NCBI GenBank assembly: GCA_951640165.1
Contig: OX621244.1
Span: forward strand, 18,804,001 to 18,868,000
Direction: 5' to 3'
Origin: Pseudoips prasinana
Taxonomy: Eukaryota > Arthropoda > Insecta > Lepidoptera > Nolidae
Length of the DNA: 64,000 nt
This document shows, piece by piece, positions 29,763 to 41,432 of this stretch. A model generated the notes under the pieces. The model was not told the DNA's origin and searched no databases. It saw nothing but the letters and a program-made list of their open reading frames with translations. A program made the translations under genes and the position numbers. Positions within the stretch are counted from its first letter, which is position 1. Each line of letters begins with the position of its first letter.

Positions 29763-30307
29763 TTTCTGTCACGGCTCCGGCGTTGCGGGGTTTGGGCGGC
29801 CCCACGCGAGCTTATCGTCGCAGATAGTTTTAATGCCCACCACTTGCTCCTCCAGATCGCGGGCCGCCCTACCCCTCCGCGCCTACGCGGGCTTAAATAA
29901 CACTCTAGGGGTAGGGCAGACAAGACTACGTGAAGTTGGTTTTGCAGCCATTTGTTTCTGTCACCAAATTTTGTAGCACAACATGTTGATATTTGGTTTA
30001 TTCGAAGTATTGAACTTCGGAATGTTATTTTTCGGATCGAGAAACCTTCGATCATTTGGCTGTTGGAACGTATGAAAATCGGAAAACTAACAAATCGCAT
30101 TTACGACATTCGGTAGGATAAATTTCGTGACATTTAATAATATACATTACAATTCTTAGGTATTATGAACTTCGGACTTTTATTTAGGTGTTCCCAAATT
30201 AACTTCGTGCGAATCGCCTACAGAAAATATAATATTATTTAAAAGAGTCGATTCGCATGTTTCGTGCGAGGTCAATTCGTGCGAATCGGCCAATAAGCCC
30301 ATTTAAA

Positions 30308-31209
30308 TATACAGGTGAACTAATTTAAAAAAGTACAAACTAATCTTATGAACTAGAACTGGGACTATTCTAGTTCTAAAACAGTATAGATATAGGTGAT
30401 TTCTCCTCTGATGTCTTTAGGGCAACTATTGAGAACATACGGAATAAGTTTTTGGAACAATGTTCCTTATCGCGCGTTGCGAAAGGGCTAGACGGAAAAA
30501 ATTAAGACGAAAAGTTGTAACGACACTTTTTGCTTCTTTTTTTTATTACTACAATGGAGCCTACTGATTAAGTTTATATTACATTATATTTCTTAATAAC
30601 AAAAACAATATTATAAACTTAAAAAATTTAATTATATTACAATTCCTTCACTAATTAATCGAAAGGAACTTCGTTCCATCCGGGTGTCCCTTGACACCTC
30701 TTAATTATTTATTTTTTAATTCTATCTCCATAAGCATTAGAAGCTCTTGGAACAATGAGTTTCACTTTAATGCTCATGTTTTCCATGGTTGTTTCTCGCA
30801 AGAAGGTATTTATGTTTTAGCTTTACGGGTATTATTACAAATTTTGAATAGCTGGTAGTAGTTTTCTTTTTTTTCATTTATAAGCAGTTTCAAGACTCTG
30901 ATTTAGACGTTTTAGACGTATGATTTAATTGCTAGCTCCTAGAAATCAAATGTACCCTCTCCGTTAGGTGCTCCGTAAGGTTCTATTAGGGATTTATATA
31001 GCAGTTTAAGTGTACCTCTAGGGACCCGATAGCTTAAGTGATAAAATTTACCAAGTATTATTATGACATTGACCAAGTGAATTTTTCGTAAGTAAATACC
31101 TAATTAAGTTACAAAATTCACTCTTTTGCGATTTGCAACTACAACTAACTATTAGAATGAGTGAATAATGGGCAAAGAGTCTCTTTTCATTGTAAGTACG
31201 TAGAATTTA
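30308..31209. other. intergenic sequence
   Basis: No recognised genes or repeats. Confidence 0.4.
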
Positions 31210-31420
31210 TAATGAAAAGTTTATTTTATCTGAATTTAACAACATGCCTTTGTCATGAGACCACCTTACAACAGCGTTCACGTCTTCCTGAACAATATGA
31301 CAGGTTTCGGTTAAGTCAGTACCAGCGTGGAATACGCAAAGAACGTCCGCGAATATGTGCGCCGAGCAATATAACAACACTACATAGCAAGTTGGGCCAC
31401 ATCCTGAGAAGTGTAGTACT
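31210..31420 (-). pseudogene. LINE reverse-transcriptase fragment
   Basis: The minus frame contains VQEDVNAVVRWSHDKGM and LLNSDKINFSL, the segment following the RT catalytic box (QEDxxxxxxWxxxNxLxLNxxKT). Upstream residues do not continue into an RT palm. It is directly followed by repeat D copy 2. Confidence 0.65.
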
Positions 31421-31645
31421 GTAGTAGTACGATACCCCATACTTAAAGGATGCAGAAATATCTACCTATGTGTTTGAATATGGTAGGTACTGGCAAGTAC
31501 ATAAGCATTATATAGGACCTCAAGTAAATGAATGCACTCCAAGTTTCTCACGATAATCAGCCATAGAATGTAGGCAAAAAATTAATGTTTATCGTTTTGG
31601 GTTTAGCTAAGAATTTTAAATTCAAGAGCCCATAAAACTCTAGTC
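31421..31645 (+). repeat. dispersed repeat D, copy 2
   Basis: Close match to 5470-5700: the first 170 or so bases show only a few substitutions. Divergence rises after TTATCGTTTTGGG. Confidence 0.85.
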
Positions 31646-32009
31646 GATAAGTGATACAACAAAAAAATCATCGAGGTATTAGAAATTTGGTGACCACTTG
31701 AGACATCATGTGCAAGTGTCTCGACCCTAAACAATATTTATTGGTTTCTATCGAAAGACTAAAAAAAAAGGGAATTGGTTTGGAAAGGGAAGTAACACGG
31801 TTATTTTTATGCATAGTAGGAATATTTCGTTAGTCTTAGAACTGTCGTGCGCCGGTTACAATCGGGATTGTTATATTCTAACATATCGCAATAATTTTAT
31901 AAGATTTAAATTAAATTCAAAGTGTATTAGTGTTAGAGTCAGTGTTTGCTTATTAAATATTATAACTAAATTAGTTAAATTCAGTGAATGTAGCCGGTTT
32001 CCTGAAATT

Positions 32010-32105
32010 GAAAGCTAAGTACTATATACTCAGTACACTAGGCAAAACTATAGATACTGTTGATTATCTTAACAATTATTTCACTCAACACGAAGTGAAT
32101 ATACT

Positions 32106-32190
<85 letters not shown>

Positions 32191-32345
32191 CTGGGCAAAA
32201 CACTGTAAACATTTGATTTCAACTAGATATACTAAGTACACTAGGCAGAACGTTGTTTACTATTATTTCAGATGTTATTTCTATTAAATACTAAGTACCT
32301 ATATGTAACTTTGGCAAAATACTGTTAATAACTTAACAATTGTTT
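32010..32345. repeat. degenerate tandem repeats with CTAAGTAC and GGCAAAAC motifs
   Basis: The paired motifs CTAAGTACTATATA or CTAAGTACACTAGG and GGCAAAAC(T)ACTG recur about every 80-100 bp at 32014, 32103, 32232 and 32290, broken by a (TA)n tract. It looks like a decaying minisatellite or the subterminal repeats of an unknown transposon. Confidence 0.65.
32112..32188. repeat. (TA)n microsatellite, ~77 bp
   Basis: Uninterrupted alternating T/A. It also creates an artificial Ile-Tyr repeat in one reading frame. Confidence 0.97.
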
Positions 32346-32599
32346 CAACTTTTATTGCACTAAACATTACTTGTTAGATGTTAATTTATTACTCTTGCAT
32401 TGTTGTTGTTGCCCAGACAAATAGCTATCGATAATAATCAAATGATTATTATTTTATTGTGTTTGAGATAGGTTCTCAGTCACACTTTGGGTTATATCCG
32501 ATCATCATTTCTAATTTTCATGGCTAGAACTGACGAATAAGAATCTAGACATTACAATGTTTACCCGACTGTGAGAACCTAAGGTGAAGGTTAACTAGA

Positions 32600-32830
32600 T
32601 CAATTGGTTCAAATCCAATTAAATGATTTATCCGTTATATATTAATGGAGATTTTTATATACGCGTTGCAACGATATTCAAGATATAAGGATAATTGGTT
32701 CAAATCCAATTAAATAATTATCAAAATTGTTTATCCGTTATTTATTAATGGATGTGTTCAAGATATAGAAATAACTGGTACAAATCCTGAAAATACTTGT
32801 CTAAATGGTTCATCTATTATTAATTAAGGA
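32600..32830. repeat. three diverged tandem units (ATTGGTTCAAATCCAATTAAA)
   Basis: ATTGGTTCAAATCCAATTAA occurs at about 32601 and 32694, and a weaker ACTGGTACAAATCC at about 32774. TTATCCGTTAT and TATTAATGGA sit between. Period about 85-95 bp. The short GGTTCAAATCC resembles a Pol III box B, but I see no box A. Confidence 0.6.
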
Positions 32831-35307
32831 GATTACTATGTACACACTGACGACGACGATATGTAATGATGGTTGACTTTTACTTTTGACGACATTACAT
32901 GACCATATACACATAAGTAGAGTATTGACAGTTAGTAAATAATTTAACATAAAGTAGAATGAATAGATATACAATTTTATGTACGAGGAGATGTGATTTT
33001 GGAATACCTATAATGTGACGCAATCTGCGTAAGTGTGCGTAACCTTTACCTTTATCTTTCCCGATGAATACGATACAATGAGAGCGGTTTTTACGGCACA
33101 CACACACTAACACTAATGAGACATCTATCTCGGATGGTTCGGATCAAGATGATCGAACACGCCAATTGAATCAAGCTACCATTATACACTATAGTGTCGA
33201 TAGCGTGTAATCTCTGTATGTGTAGACTGTCTAAACAAGCGGACATGCGATAAGTCATGTGTGGGAGAAATCTGTTTGCCCTACGCGGGTCACGTCCATG
33301 TGAATATAGGCCCTAGATGCCTACGCAGACAGAGTCTCTCATCCAACGCGGGACGCGCTAGAAGCAAGCCTACTGTTACAGCATTTTGAGCACACGTCTG
33401 TGATCGGCCCATATTATAAATCACCGAAACATACCCTATACTCAAACTATTATGGCTATAGATTACTTAGATCTAGCAACTATCCGAGTATTCTCATATT
33501 CACACAAACACACATGTACGCATACACGCATGTTACGACTTAAATTATCGAGAAGATAGATATAAGCTACCGAAACATTTCTCTCAGGTAACGTGAATAA
33601 TTGCGAAAGCTCAAAGTAATTGCCATTAGCGTAAAATTAACAAAATCTCACATAACTGAATTACTGAGTTAATTCACAATCACATGAGTGGGATTTACAA
33701 TCAACAGTATCTGAATATACATATATATATAAGTCAACTATTTCTGACACACTCTTGATGACACATGACCTTGACAATGACCCTGAGACTATGAAATAAA
33801 TAAAATAACTGATATTAATAATTCTAGGAAATCATGGTTAACTCATCATAACTCATGAGACTAATTGCATTGATAATATTTCTTTACAAATTATTACGAG
33901 CTATGTTAAGATTAAGTAGACAGTAGTTTTGCATTTTCCGCTTCATCCTACAGGACTCGTGTGAAAACCATTTTCCGGCATATACACGTGGTAGCTGAAA
34001 CCCGGGGTAAGTTGTAGAAAATAGCCCATATATTATTTTATTTTCACGAATCATTACTGAAACTTGGAACCATATACTGTGTTTAACAACAATTCGAACT
34101 AGGATGTTTATTTACAGCATTTTTCTTTTAAAACGGCATTAATTAAATTTATAAAAACTAAGGAATGAATATAGGATGTATTAGAATATTATGTTAATTT
34201 AATCTAAACGATCACGCGCCCTATAAAACTCAATATAGACGATCACGCCCAACTAAAACTCAACTTAAAATAAAATTAATTAAACCAAAACCTCACAGCA
34301 CATTATCGTGAGATAAGAGTGAGAGGTCAGCTAAAGGGTACAGACTTCACGACAGTCTTCCGACAGGGGGGGTGGGTTATTATATCACCCCACACCAAAC
34401 CAATTCGTCATCATTTAAGTTATTACAAGCTTTACCCGGTAAGAGCGTATTGTGAGGTAGTCTCTTCGTCTTTCAAAGGCTTGCAAACTTGGAGTTTAAT
34501 ATCATTAAACAATCTGTACTAGTCTGTTAAGTACGTAAAATTATTCTTAGATATGATCAGGTTGTCGCGCAATTCTATATCTTAGGTTTCCAAAGAGATA
34601 GTAAAATCGAGTCAGACAAGTACCTCTTGATAAACACTTCTGTGTAAAATACTAGATAATTGTTGGAAATCTTCGTCATTTGCAACTCAAGCTGTTTTGG
34701 ATTTTAGTAAATTCTTTCATGACATGTTTCAGTGATTGAAACAGTCGTTCCAATTTTTAGTTACCTATTACTGTTGATAAATGACGCAATAAACAGCTAT
34801 CATAAGTGCAATTTTAGTTTTTATCACGCAAGTACGCTATAAAGCCTTTGTGATGCTCTGTCATAGCGGGAGCGCCATTCATAGTTATGATATAATATTA
34901 TTGAAGGAAATACCTTTCTCATCATACAACTTTTCCACTTTATTAAATACGGTTTCTTTCTTTGTATCTACCGCAAATTAATTAGCAAACAATAGTTCAT
35001 GACATATTTCCACACCTTTAATAAACCGCACGTCTTTCATATTTCCTATATACATCCAACTGAAATGAGAATTGACTAGTTTTCAGTTAATTGCACGTTG
35101 ACTCTTCAATGCTTTCAGCTATTTCATCAACGCTCAAAGATATTATTATATGATACATCTGCCGCTTACTAATAGAATACAGTAAGAACAATGATATAGA
35201 AGTATACCTACGTAAATCTATAGACAAATGGGAATGAACTAATTCAAGCTCATATAAAAACATATATCACGAACAATTGTAAATAAATCATACTATACGT
35301 TACTGGG
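32831..35307. other. long intergenic stretch, nothing firmly identified
   Basis: There is a partly repeated GACGATCACGC(G)CC...AAAACTCAA (about 34208 and 34239). The 67-codon frame at 34319 has no family features. A polypurine-like GACAGGGGGGGTGGG sits at about 34361. An old LTR element is conceivable but I cannot define ends. Confidence 0.35.
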
Positions 35308-35465
35308 TGGTGACAGCATAGAATATCATATCCCCATCTCATCCCGTGAGGGGCGTAGAAATGGTCCGAGGGAATACCTACCAGAGAACGGGCAGCAGCG
35401 TTTTTCCCCCCATTCTTTTGGGAGGATTTTGCGCAGCAGTGGACGTACTTTGGCTAACATGGTTG
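35308..35465 (+). repeat. SINE-A copy, internally shortened
   Basis: GGGTGGTGACAGCATAGAAT, CCCCATCTCATCCCGTGAGG, GGGAATACCTACCAGAGAAC, GGGCAGCAGCG, then directly the 3' block GGAGGATTTTGCGCAGCAG. The central part found in other copies is missing. Confidence 0.8.
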
Positions 35466-35727
35466 TTGGATTAGCAGTAAACTAAGAATATTCCACGGCA
35501 GCTGATCACTTACTCAGTATCTGCGTCCTTAAGAAGCAGAAACCTACGATTATTGTGGCGTTAATCATGATGCATTGAAAAATCCAGCCAGCAAGTAAGA
35601 GGGAGTAGTTAATAGTCAATAAGGCATCCTTTATTTACAGAGGGCATAATGTTCACTCAAGAAAGGACACTTACCGGATAAGGCCTTGATACGATAATCG
35701 GTAATTGGGCTAGAATTGAAAGTACAG

Positions 35728-35853
35728 ACGCCAGCACATCAAGCTACCCCAATCTGTCAAATATCCCCAATTGAAAGTGAACCTGCTATGGTGCTAAAGT
35801 TGAAAATCTATAAAAGAAATTTGACAGATTGGGGTAGCTGGATGTGCTGGCGT
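35728..35853. mobile_element. hairpin MITE, 35-bp near-perfect TIRs
   Basis: ACGCCAGCACATCAAGCTAC...CTGTCAAAT (35728-35762) is complementary to 35819-35853 with a single mismatch. A 56-bp loop contains CAATTGAAAGTGAACCTG. A half copy lies at 27634. No clear target duplication. Total 126 bp, non-coding. Confidence 0.8.
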
Positions 35854-36334
35854 GTATACGCAGATTTTATTACATGAGAGAGAGAGCGAAAGATATTAAT
35901 TACAAAGAGAGAAAGAAAAAAAACTATAGAAGGTGTAACATAAATAGTGGAAGGAACTTAAGTAGTAACTACACGTGAAACCAGTTGTGCTTGCCAGAAA
36001 TTGTACTCTCAACTCTCCACTTATGAATTAGGAAATTACAATCATGTCAAGTGAATCAGAAAAAGCCTCCTAACCGTCGAATTTATTATATTTTATAGAT
36101 TATATATTATATTTTTATGTTAAGATTTTTTTTATTTAAATAGGCTAACCAACATTTCTTTTAATCACTGCAAGGAAAGACATTGTTTATTTCAATAAAT
36201 TATCCTTGTTTAGTAATTTTGGTCCAGGACAAAACGTTGATGTATTGAAGTTGTTTTTATTTTGTTGTAAACAAGACAAGTACATTGACCTTTTCCGGAT
36301 TTATTTGTTTGAAACCTAAATAATTGGAAACCTA

Positions 36335-36535
36335 ATTACGTCCACTGCTGGATAAAAGCCTCCCCAAATAATCGCGGATATACCATAATCGCCTTGCAGA
36401 CGGGCTTGCGACCGCAGTTTGATGGTCACACAGTCCACCTAAAAGCTGCTGCCTGTTCTCTGGGAAATATTTTCTCGGGACTACGCCCCCACGGGATTAG
36501 ATGGGGTGATAATATTCTTCGCCGTCACCACGCAA
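36335..36535 (-). repeat. SINE-A copy
   Basis: ACGTCCACTGCTGGATAAAA, CCATAATCGCC, TTGCAGACGGGCTTGCGACC, AAGCTGCTGCCTGTTCTCTG, CTACGCCCCCACGGGATTAG and CGCCGTCACCACGC, the element's 3' end lying at the left. Confidence 0.85.
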
Positions 36536-36904
36536 TTAAAAACGAGAAAGATCTTGGTCGTGGCAAAACCGCGCGATTTGGGCAGCCTAAAACAAATCAC
36601 CGTATTTATATGAAATTTTACAGGTCAGCGAATCGTTAATTTATATTGTTTGACGAAGGTATATAGTATACGTAGTCAGATAAACCTTTTCTCATATAAA
36701 AAGAGGGCATAATTTGTTAAGGTATTTTCTGGGAGTACCCACACAAATACAGGCCTACCCATTTACTTCATAAAATCCGAACAAGAGCGAGTCTTACTTC
36801 TGTGAAAATCCTCTGTGCGTAAGTAAGACTAAATAAAAAAAACTAAATGTGGCACGATTACTAGTTAGTCATATTTCAAAAACATGAGAGAAATGTATTT
36901 ATTA
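36536..36904. other. intergenic sequence
   Basis: Nothing recognised. Confidence 0.35.
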
Positions 36905-37095
36905 ATCACACTATAATATTATAAAGGTGAAAGTTTGTGTGTGTGACTGTGAGTGTGTATGTTTGTTACTTCTTCACGTCTAAACAGCTGGTGCGATTTT
37001 AATAAAATTTAGTATGGAGTTAGCTGACACCCTGGATTAACACGCAGGCTATAATTTATAAAGTTTAACGCGGGTGAAACCGCGGGCGCAGCTAG
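36905..37095 (+). mobile_element. non-autonomous Helitron, complete ends
   Basis: It starts TC (after a host A) as TCACACTATAATATTATAAA, contains GTATGTTTGTTACTTCTTC and GATTTTAATAAAATTTAGT, and ends with a stem GCGGGTGAAACCGCGGG then CAGCTAG before a host T. TC at the 5' end, a 3' hairpin plus CTAG and insertion between A and T are the Helitron signature. Confidence 0.85.
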
Positions 37096-37940
37096 TTTCT
37101 AATAAAATAACCTTAATGCTTTAATCTCAAGTGCATTGTTAAAATTTTAAATAAAGTCATTAGGTACCGAGAAGAACTGCACATTATGTAAAAATATTTG
37201 CTCGGGTAGAAAGAATTAGTACGTTCTTAGCTTGCTGGCAGTAAAACCTAAGTTGTACATCGTGTTATATTTCGCTTTCCGTAACCAGAATGCGTTTTCC
37301 CTTAATGTGATGTATGGTGACTCACGAAGAAAGATACATTACCGACACGTATTTCATTTTATCAGACTACGCATGTAATACTACGCTACGCTTATCAGGG
37401 ATCGAGGAGAACCTAAGGTTGTCCTAATATAGGTATATTGCTTAACCACGCTCTAAGCGAATATGGAATGTTGTTCGGGATGAATATGAATGAAAATATA
37501 GATCTAATTTCAATTCTCTAAAATAATATTATCGCTAATAATTACAATTTAAAATACAAGATATTAAAAAATAATCGACAACAAAAGTAAAAGAAGACGA
37601 AAAAAGCAAACCCGGAGTTTCTTTATGGCTTTATGGTTTGAGAAGTACAAGTGTAAGTAAGTAAGTAAGTAGTTATTTCGCTTAAAAACGTGATACATAC
37701 GTGGTGTATATTAAGTTAGTGCTGAATAAAATTCATTAATTCATTTCATTTCATTAACTAGTGGATTTTCAAATATGTTCACATAATATTGTGTGTGTTT
37801 TCCTAAAGTTATTGTAAATAATTTCATTTCATCTTCATATCGCTGACTGATTCGTATTCGACCAGTAGGTATAAAGCGTTCAGTCCATCGAGAGACTATT
37901 TTTTATTTGATCTTTATTTTAAATCTATTATTGTTATAAT
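37096..37940. other. intergenic sequence with (GTAA)n
   Basis: A short (GTAA)5 run lies at about 37652-37672. A LINE 5' UTR may begin in the latter half, but I cannot define it. Confidence 0.4.
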
Positions 37941-37949
37941 AATGTCCTC

Positions 37950-37973
37950 GGCTAGTCTCCATGGAGACTAGCC
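37950..37973. repeat. 24-bp perfect palindrome
   Basis: GGCTAGTCTCCATGGAGACT plus AGCC equals its own reverse complement with no spacer. It lies just upstream of the endonuclease fragment. It could be a slippage product or a dyad binding site. Confidence 0.9.
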
Positions 37974-38057
37974 ATCTGCGCGGAACATATTATAATGCAC
38001 AAGTGTGTACGCAAACAAAGGGGCACTTTTTTTCCATCACTCTCATGATCCGATGGG

Positions 38058-38420
38058 ATGACTAGCGACCGGAAAGAGGTCAGGAATAGGACCGATGCTT
38101 TTACATCATATATGGGTATAATACCGCCAATACAGGATTTTACAGATTGTTTGAGTGAGATAAGCGCTATTATTGACGAATACGGAATTGAATCTGTATT
38201 TATTTTTGGCGACTTCAATGCAGATCCGGGTGAGTTGTTTTATAGTGAGCTTATGAGTATTTGTAACGATCAACAATGGTCGTGTATAGATGTAGATATG
38301 CTGGGGCTGGATTCGGGTACGTTTACTTTTATAAGTGATGTACATGGAACTAGCAGCTGGCTGGATCACTGCATAGCTACTCACGCGGCCAAGCAAGCCA
38401 TTGATGCCACTGATACTACT
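38058..38420 (+). pseudogene. LINE-1-type (first) AP endonuclease fragment
   Basis: It contains SVFIFGDFNADPGELFYSEL and SWLDHCIATHAA, the GDFN metal-binding and catalytic motif and C-terminal -DH motif of LINE AP endonucleases. It breaks off after the DH motif region and is joined directly to a second, unrelated endonuclease with its own GDFN. It therefore comes from a different LINE whose RT is not present here. Confidence 0.75.
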
Positions 38421-38929
38421 TCGAGACCAAATTAAATTTAAAGAACGTAAAGATATATGCCAACTATCTATTGAGCGTGTGTGTGTGGTGGCATGTGTAG
38501 AGGCGCAGTTTTATTGTATAATATGTGTGTATAGACCACCAGCATCCGATTTAAAGCTTTTTACAGCAACAATAGAAGACATTCTTAGGAAAATTAAAAG
38601 TAAAAAAAAAATCCTTGTATGTGGTGATTTTAATATGAACATTTTAGCAGATTCACCTGAAATAAACATATTTCTATCTGTATTTCGGTCCTTTAACTTT
38701 AAATGCTTGTTCTCTGAGGCCACGAGAGTCACACCCACATCTGCTACTTGCATTGATAACATAATTACCAACTTTGATGTCTCTGAGAAGTGTTTGGTGG
38801 CTGGTGTTCGCTCTGACCATAATAGTAAAGATAAAAAATGAGATAAATATAAATAAACAAAAAATTTGTTTTAGACCTTTAACAAAATCTAATTTGGGAA
38901 AGTTCAGTAACAAACTGGAGAATAGTTTG

Positions 38930-39154
38930 TGCCATCGGCGCTGCGCTTCCATGATGGAGCGCTTGCGCTTCTCCTCCAATGGCATCCTGAATGTGTTTTC
39001 TGATCGGTGGGACTCTCCCCTTTTACACAGGTGGGTAAGAGTCCAGACACCCTTAACATAATTAATTTAATTGATACTAACATTAGGCTAAGTTATACTA
39101 ACATTATATGGATATTTTTCCGAAATAAATATATTTGAATTTGAATTTGAATTG
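38930..39154 (+). mobile_element. LINE-3 3' stub nested in LINE-2
   Basis: It encodes CASMMERLRFSSNGILNVFS and WDSPLLHRW, matching the LINE-3 C-termini at 48.15 and 57.95 kb, followed by a 3' UTR and a (TTGAATT)n-type tail. Deleting it rejoins LINE-2 codons AAT AGT TTG CCA AAC AAA in frame (…ENS-LPNK…), which fixes the boundaries. The target duplication is at most the shared TTG. Confidence 0.85.
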
Positions 39155-41432
39155 CCAAACAAAAGTAAACCTAACGATATGTACACTACATTATTCCACT
39201 GTATTTGCAAAGAATTTAATAAAGCTTGTAAAATAAAAAACATAACGGTTGACAGTAATAAGATAAAATTTAGTTCTTGGGCAACTAAAGGCATTAGACT
39301 GAGTAGAGATTTTTTATATGAGTTGTATGACAGAAGGTCCTATAACCCTGATGTCAATTTTATTAATTATGTTAGAAATTATTCAAATTTTTTTAAAAAG
39401 GTTTGCATTCAAGCTAAATCTTTATATATAAGAGATAAAATTAAAAAATCTGATAATAAAATAAAATCAGCTTGGCAAATAATTAATACTGAAACTGGTA
39501 AAAGTAGATCAAGAGATCAAACATTAGTATTGAATATTGGTGATGAACTGGTTTCAGACAAGCTTACCATTGCCAATTTTTTAGCTGCTTTTTTTGCAAA
39601 TATACCCGTGGATATTACTAAGTGTCTCGCATCATCACCAGATGTGGCTGACCTCTTTTTAAATCAAAGCGTAAAACAGACTGTACCTAACTTTAGTTTT
39701 AAATCCGTAACAAGTGATGATATTATAAAAGCTTTTAAGAGTATTAAAAGGAAAGGCACAGAAGATTTGTGGGGACTGTCTGTTAAGCAATTGAATCAAT
39801 CATACTAAACATTGCTACAATCCTTGCAGCCATCTTCAATGGCTGTATAAGTGATGGTGTCTTTCCCGATTTAATGAAAATAAATAAGATAATACCCATT
39901 TTCAAGGCAGGTTGTTCAAAAAATGCCACGAATTATAGGCCTATCTCAATACTGCCAGCTTTAAGTAAAATATTTGAAAAGCTGATGCTCAGCCTAATGT
40001 TGTCGCACTTTAACGTGAATGAGATATTGCATAACAAGCAGTTCGGGTTTACAAGGGGCCGCGCTACTCAGGATCCAGGTTGCACATTAATTAGGTCAAT
40101 ATTGGAGGCTTGGGAGGGATCACAGGATGCGCTGGGAGTTTTCTGTGATCTCTCTAAGGCTTTCGATTGCGTTGATCATCGTACGCTCGTTGTTAAACTG
40201 AAGTACTATGGAATATCTGGCACATCTCTTGATCTTGTGATGTCCTATTTATCGGGGCGACAACAGATGGTTTCGATAGGCGGTGCCACTTCGGCACGTC
40301 ATCCTGTGAAAATGGGGGTGCCCCAAGGATCTATATTGGGCCCATTTTTATTTCTAGTTTATATAAATGATCTCCCTTATCTGGTAGAGAAAGTATCAGA
40401 CATAGTTTTGTTCGCTGATGATACTTCGCTCATATTTAAAGTAAATAGAAAGGATAAAGATCTTATTGAGCATAATAAAACACTCAGCATTATATCAGAA
40501 TGGTTTTCGGCAAATAATCTCTTGTTAAATGCAGGGAAAACTAAATGCATCAGGTTTTCATTGCCAAATGTGACTCAAATTGTACCAACAGTTGCACTTA
40601 ATGCGAAAATATTAGATTTAGTCCCATCGACCGTATTTTTAGGATTGACACTTGATTCAAAATTGCAATGGGGTCCTCAGATTGAAAAGTTAGCAGGTAA
40701 ATTAAGTTCGGCTTCCTATGCTGTCTGGAAAATAAGGCAGATTGACAGAATTGACAGATGAACAAACTGCTAGATTAGTGTATTTCGCGTACTTTCATAG
40801 CATTATGTCGTATGGCATTCTGCTGTGGGGTTCGGCGGCTGACATAGGTACTATTTTTGTATTGCAGAAAAGAGCAGTCAGAGCCATTTATGGTTTAGGC
40901 AGTCGCGATTCTTTGCGAAATTTGTTTAAAGAAATAAATATACTTACTGTGCCATCGGAATATATATATCAGAATATAATGTTTGTTAGAAAAAATATTC
41001 ATAATTATAAATAGAAAAGTGAACTGCATAATATAAATACTAGGAATAAAAACAAACTAGCCATTCCAGGCTTTAGATTAAGCAAAACTAATAAATCATT
41101 TTTAGGAAATTGTATTAGGTTTTATAACAAGCTTCCTACTCAAATTACTGATCTGCCTGACACAAGTTTTAAAACACATATTAAACGTATACTTATGGCT
41201 AGGGGTTATTACACCACTAAAGAGTACATCGATGACAAAGACGTCTGGCTCTCACTTCCTACCTGCACATTGCTAGCTGGAGATCTTGTAGCCATATAGA
41301 CATGACTGATCTGCTGTGTTACGTGAACTATCTGTAAATGATTGCTATCATATACTTATTTTAAAATTATTGACTCGGTCTCAAAATGAATAATGTTATT
41401 GTTTCGAAGTTTTTCTTTTGTATACCTAAATA

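Larger units (their letters stand above)
29045..30299. mobile_element. DNA element with ~110-bp terminal inverted repeats and 8-bp TSD
   Basis: The ends begin GGCTTATAGGACGATTCGCA and (reverse complement) GGCTTATTGGCCGATTCGCA, and stay alignable for about 110 bp, including CTCGCACGAAAC and CGAATCGACTCTTTTAAA. An exact CATTTAAA flanks both ends (29037-29044 and 30300-30307). An 8-bp duplication fits hAT, Merlin or P; the GG terminus fits none of them cleanly. No transposase frame is visible. The interior carries a GAGTCG-repeat copy (29427-29681), a short tandem array and a GC-rich block. Confidence 0.8.

Noticed and set aside
29391..30100. Long frames of 164-169 codons on both strands
   Set aside because: They cross a lepidopteran repeat, a tandem array and a GC-rich block; Ala/Cys repeats reflect the array, and no protein family is evident.
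31984..32208. Frame with a long Ile-Tyr repeat
   Set aside because: It is the translation of the (TA)n microsatellite.
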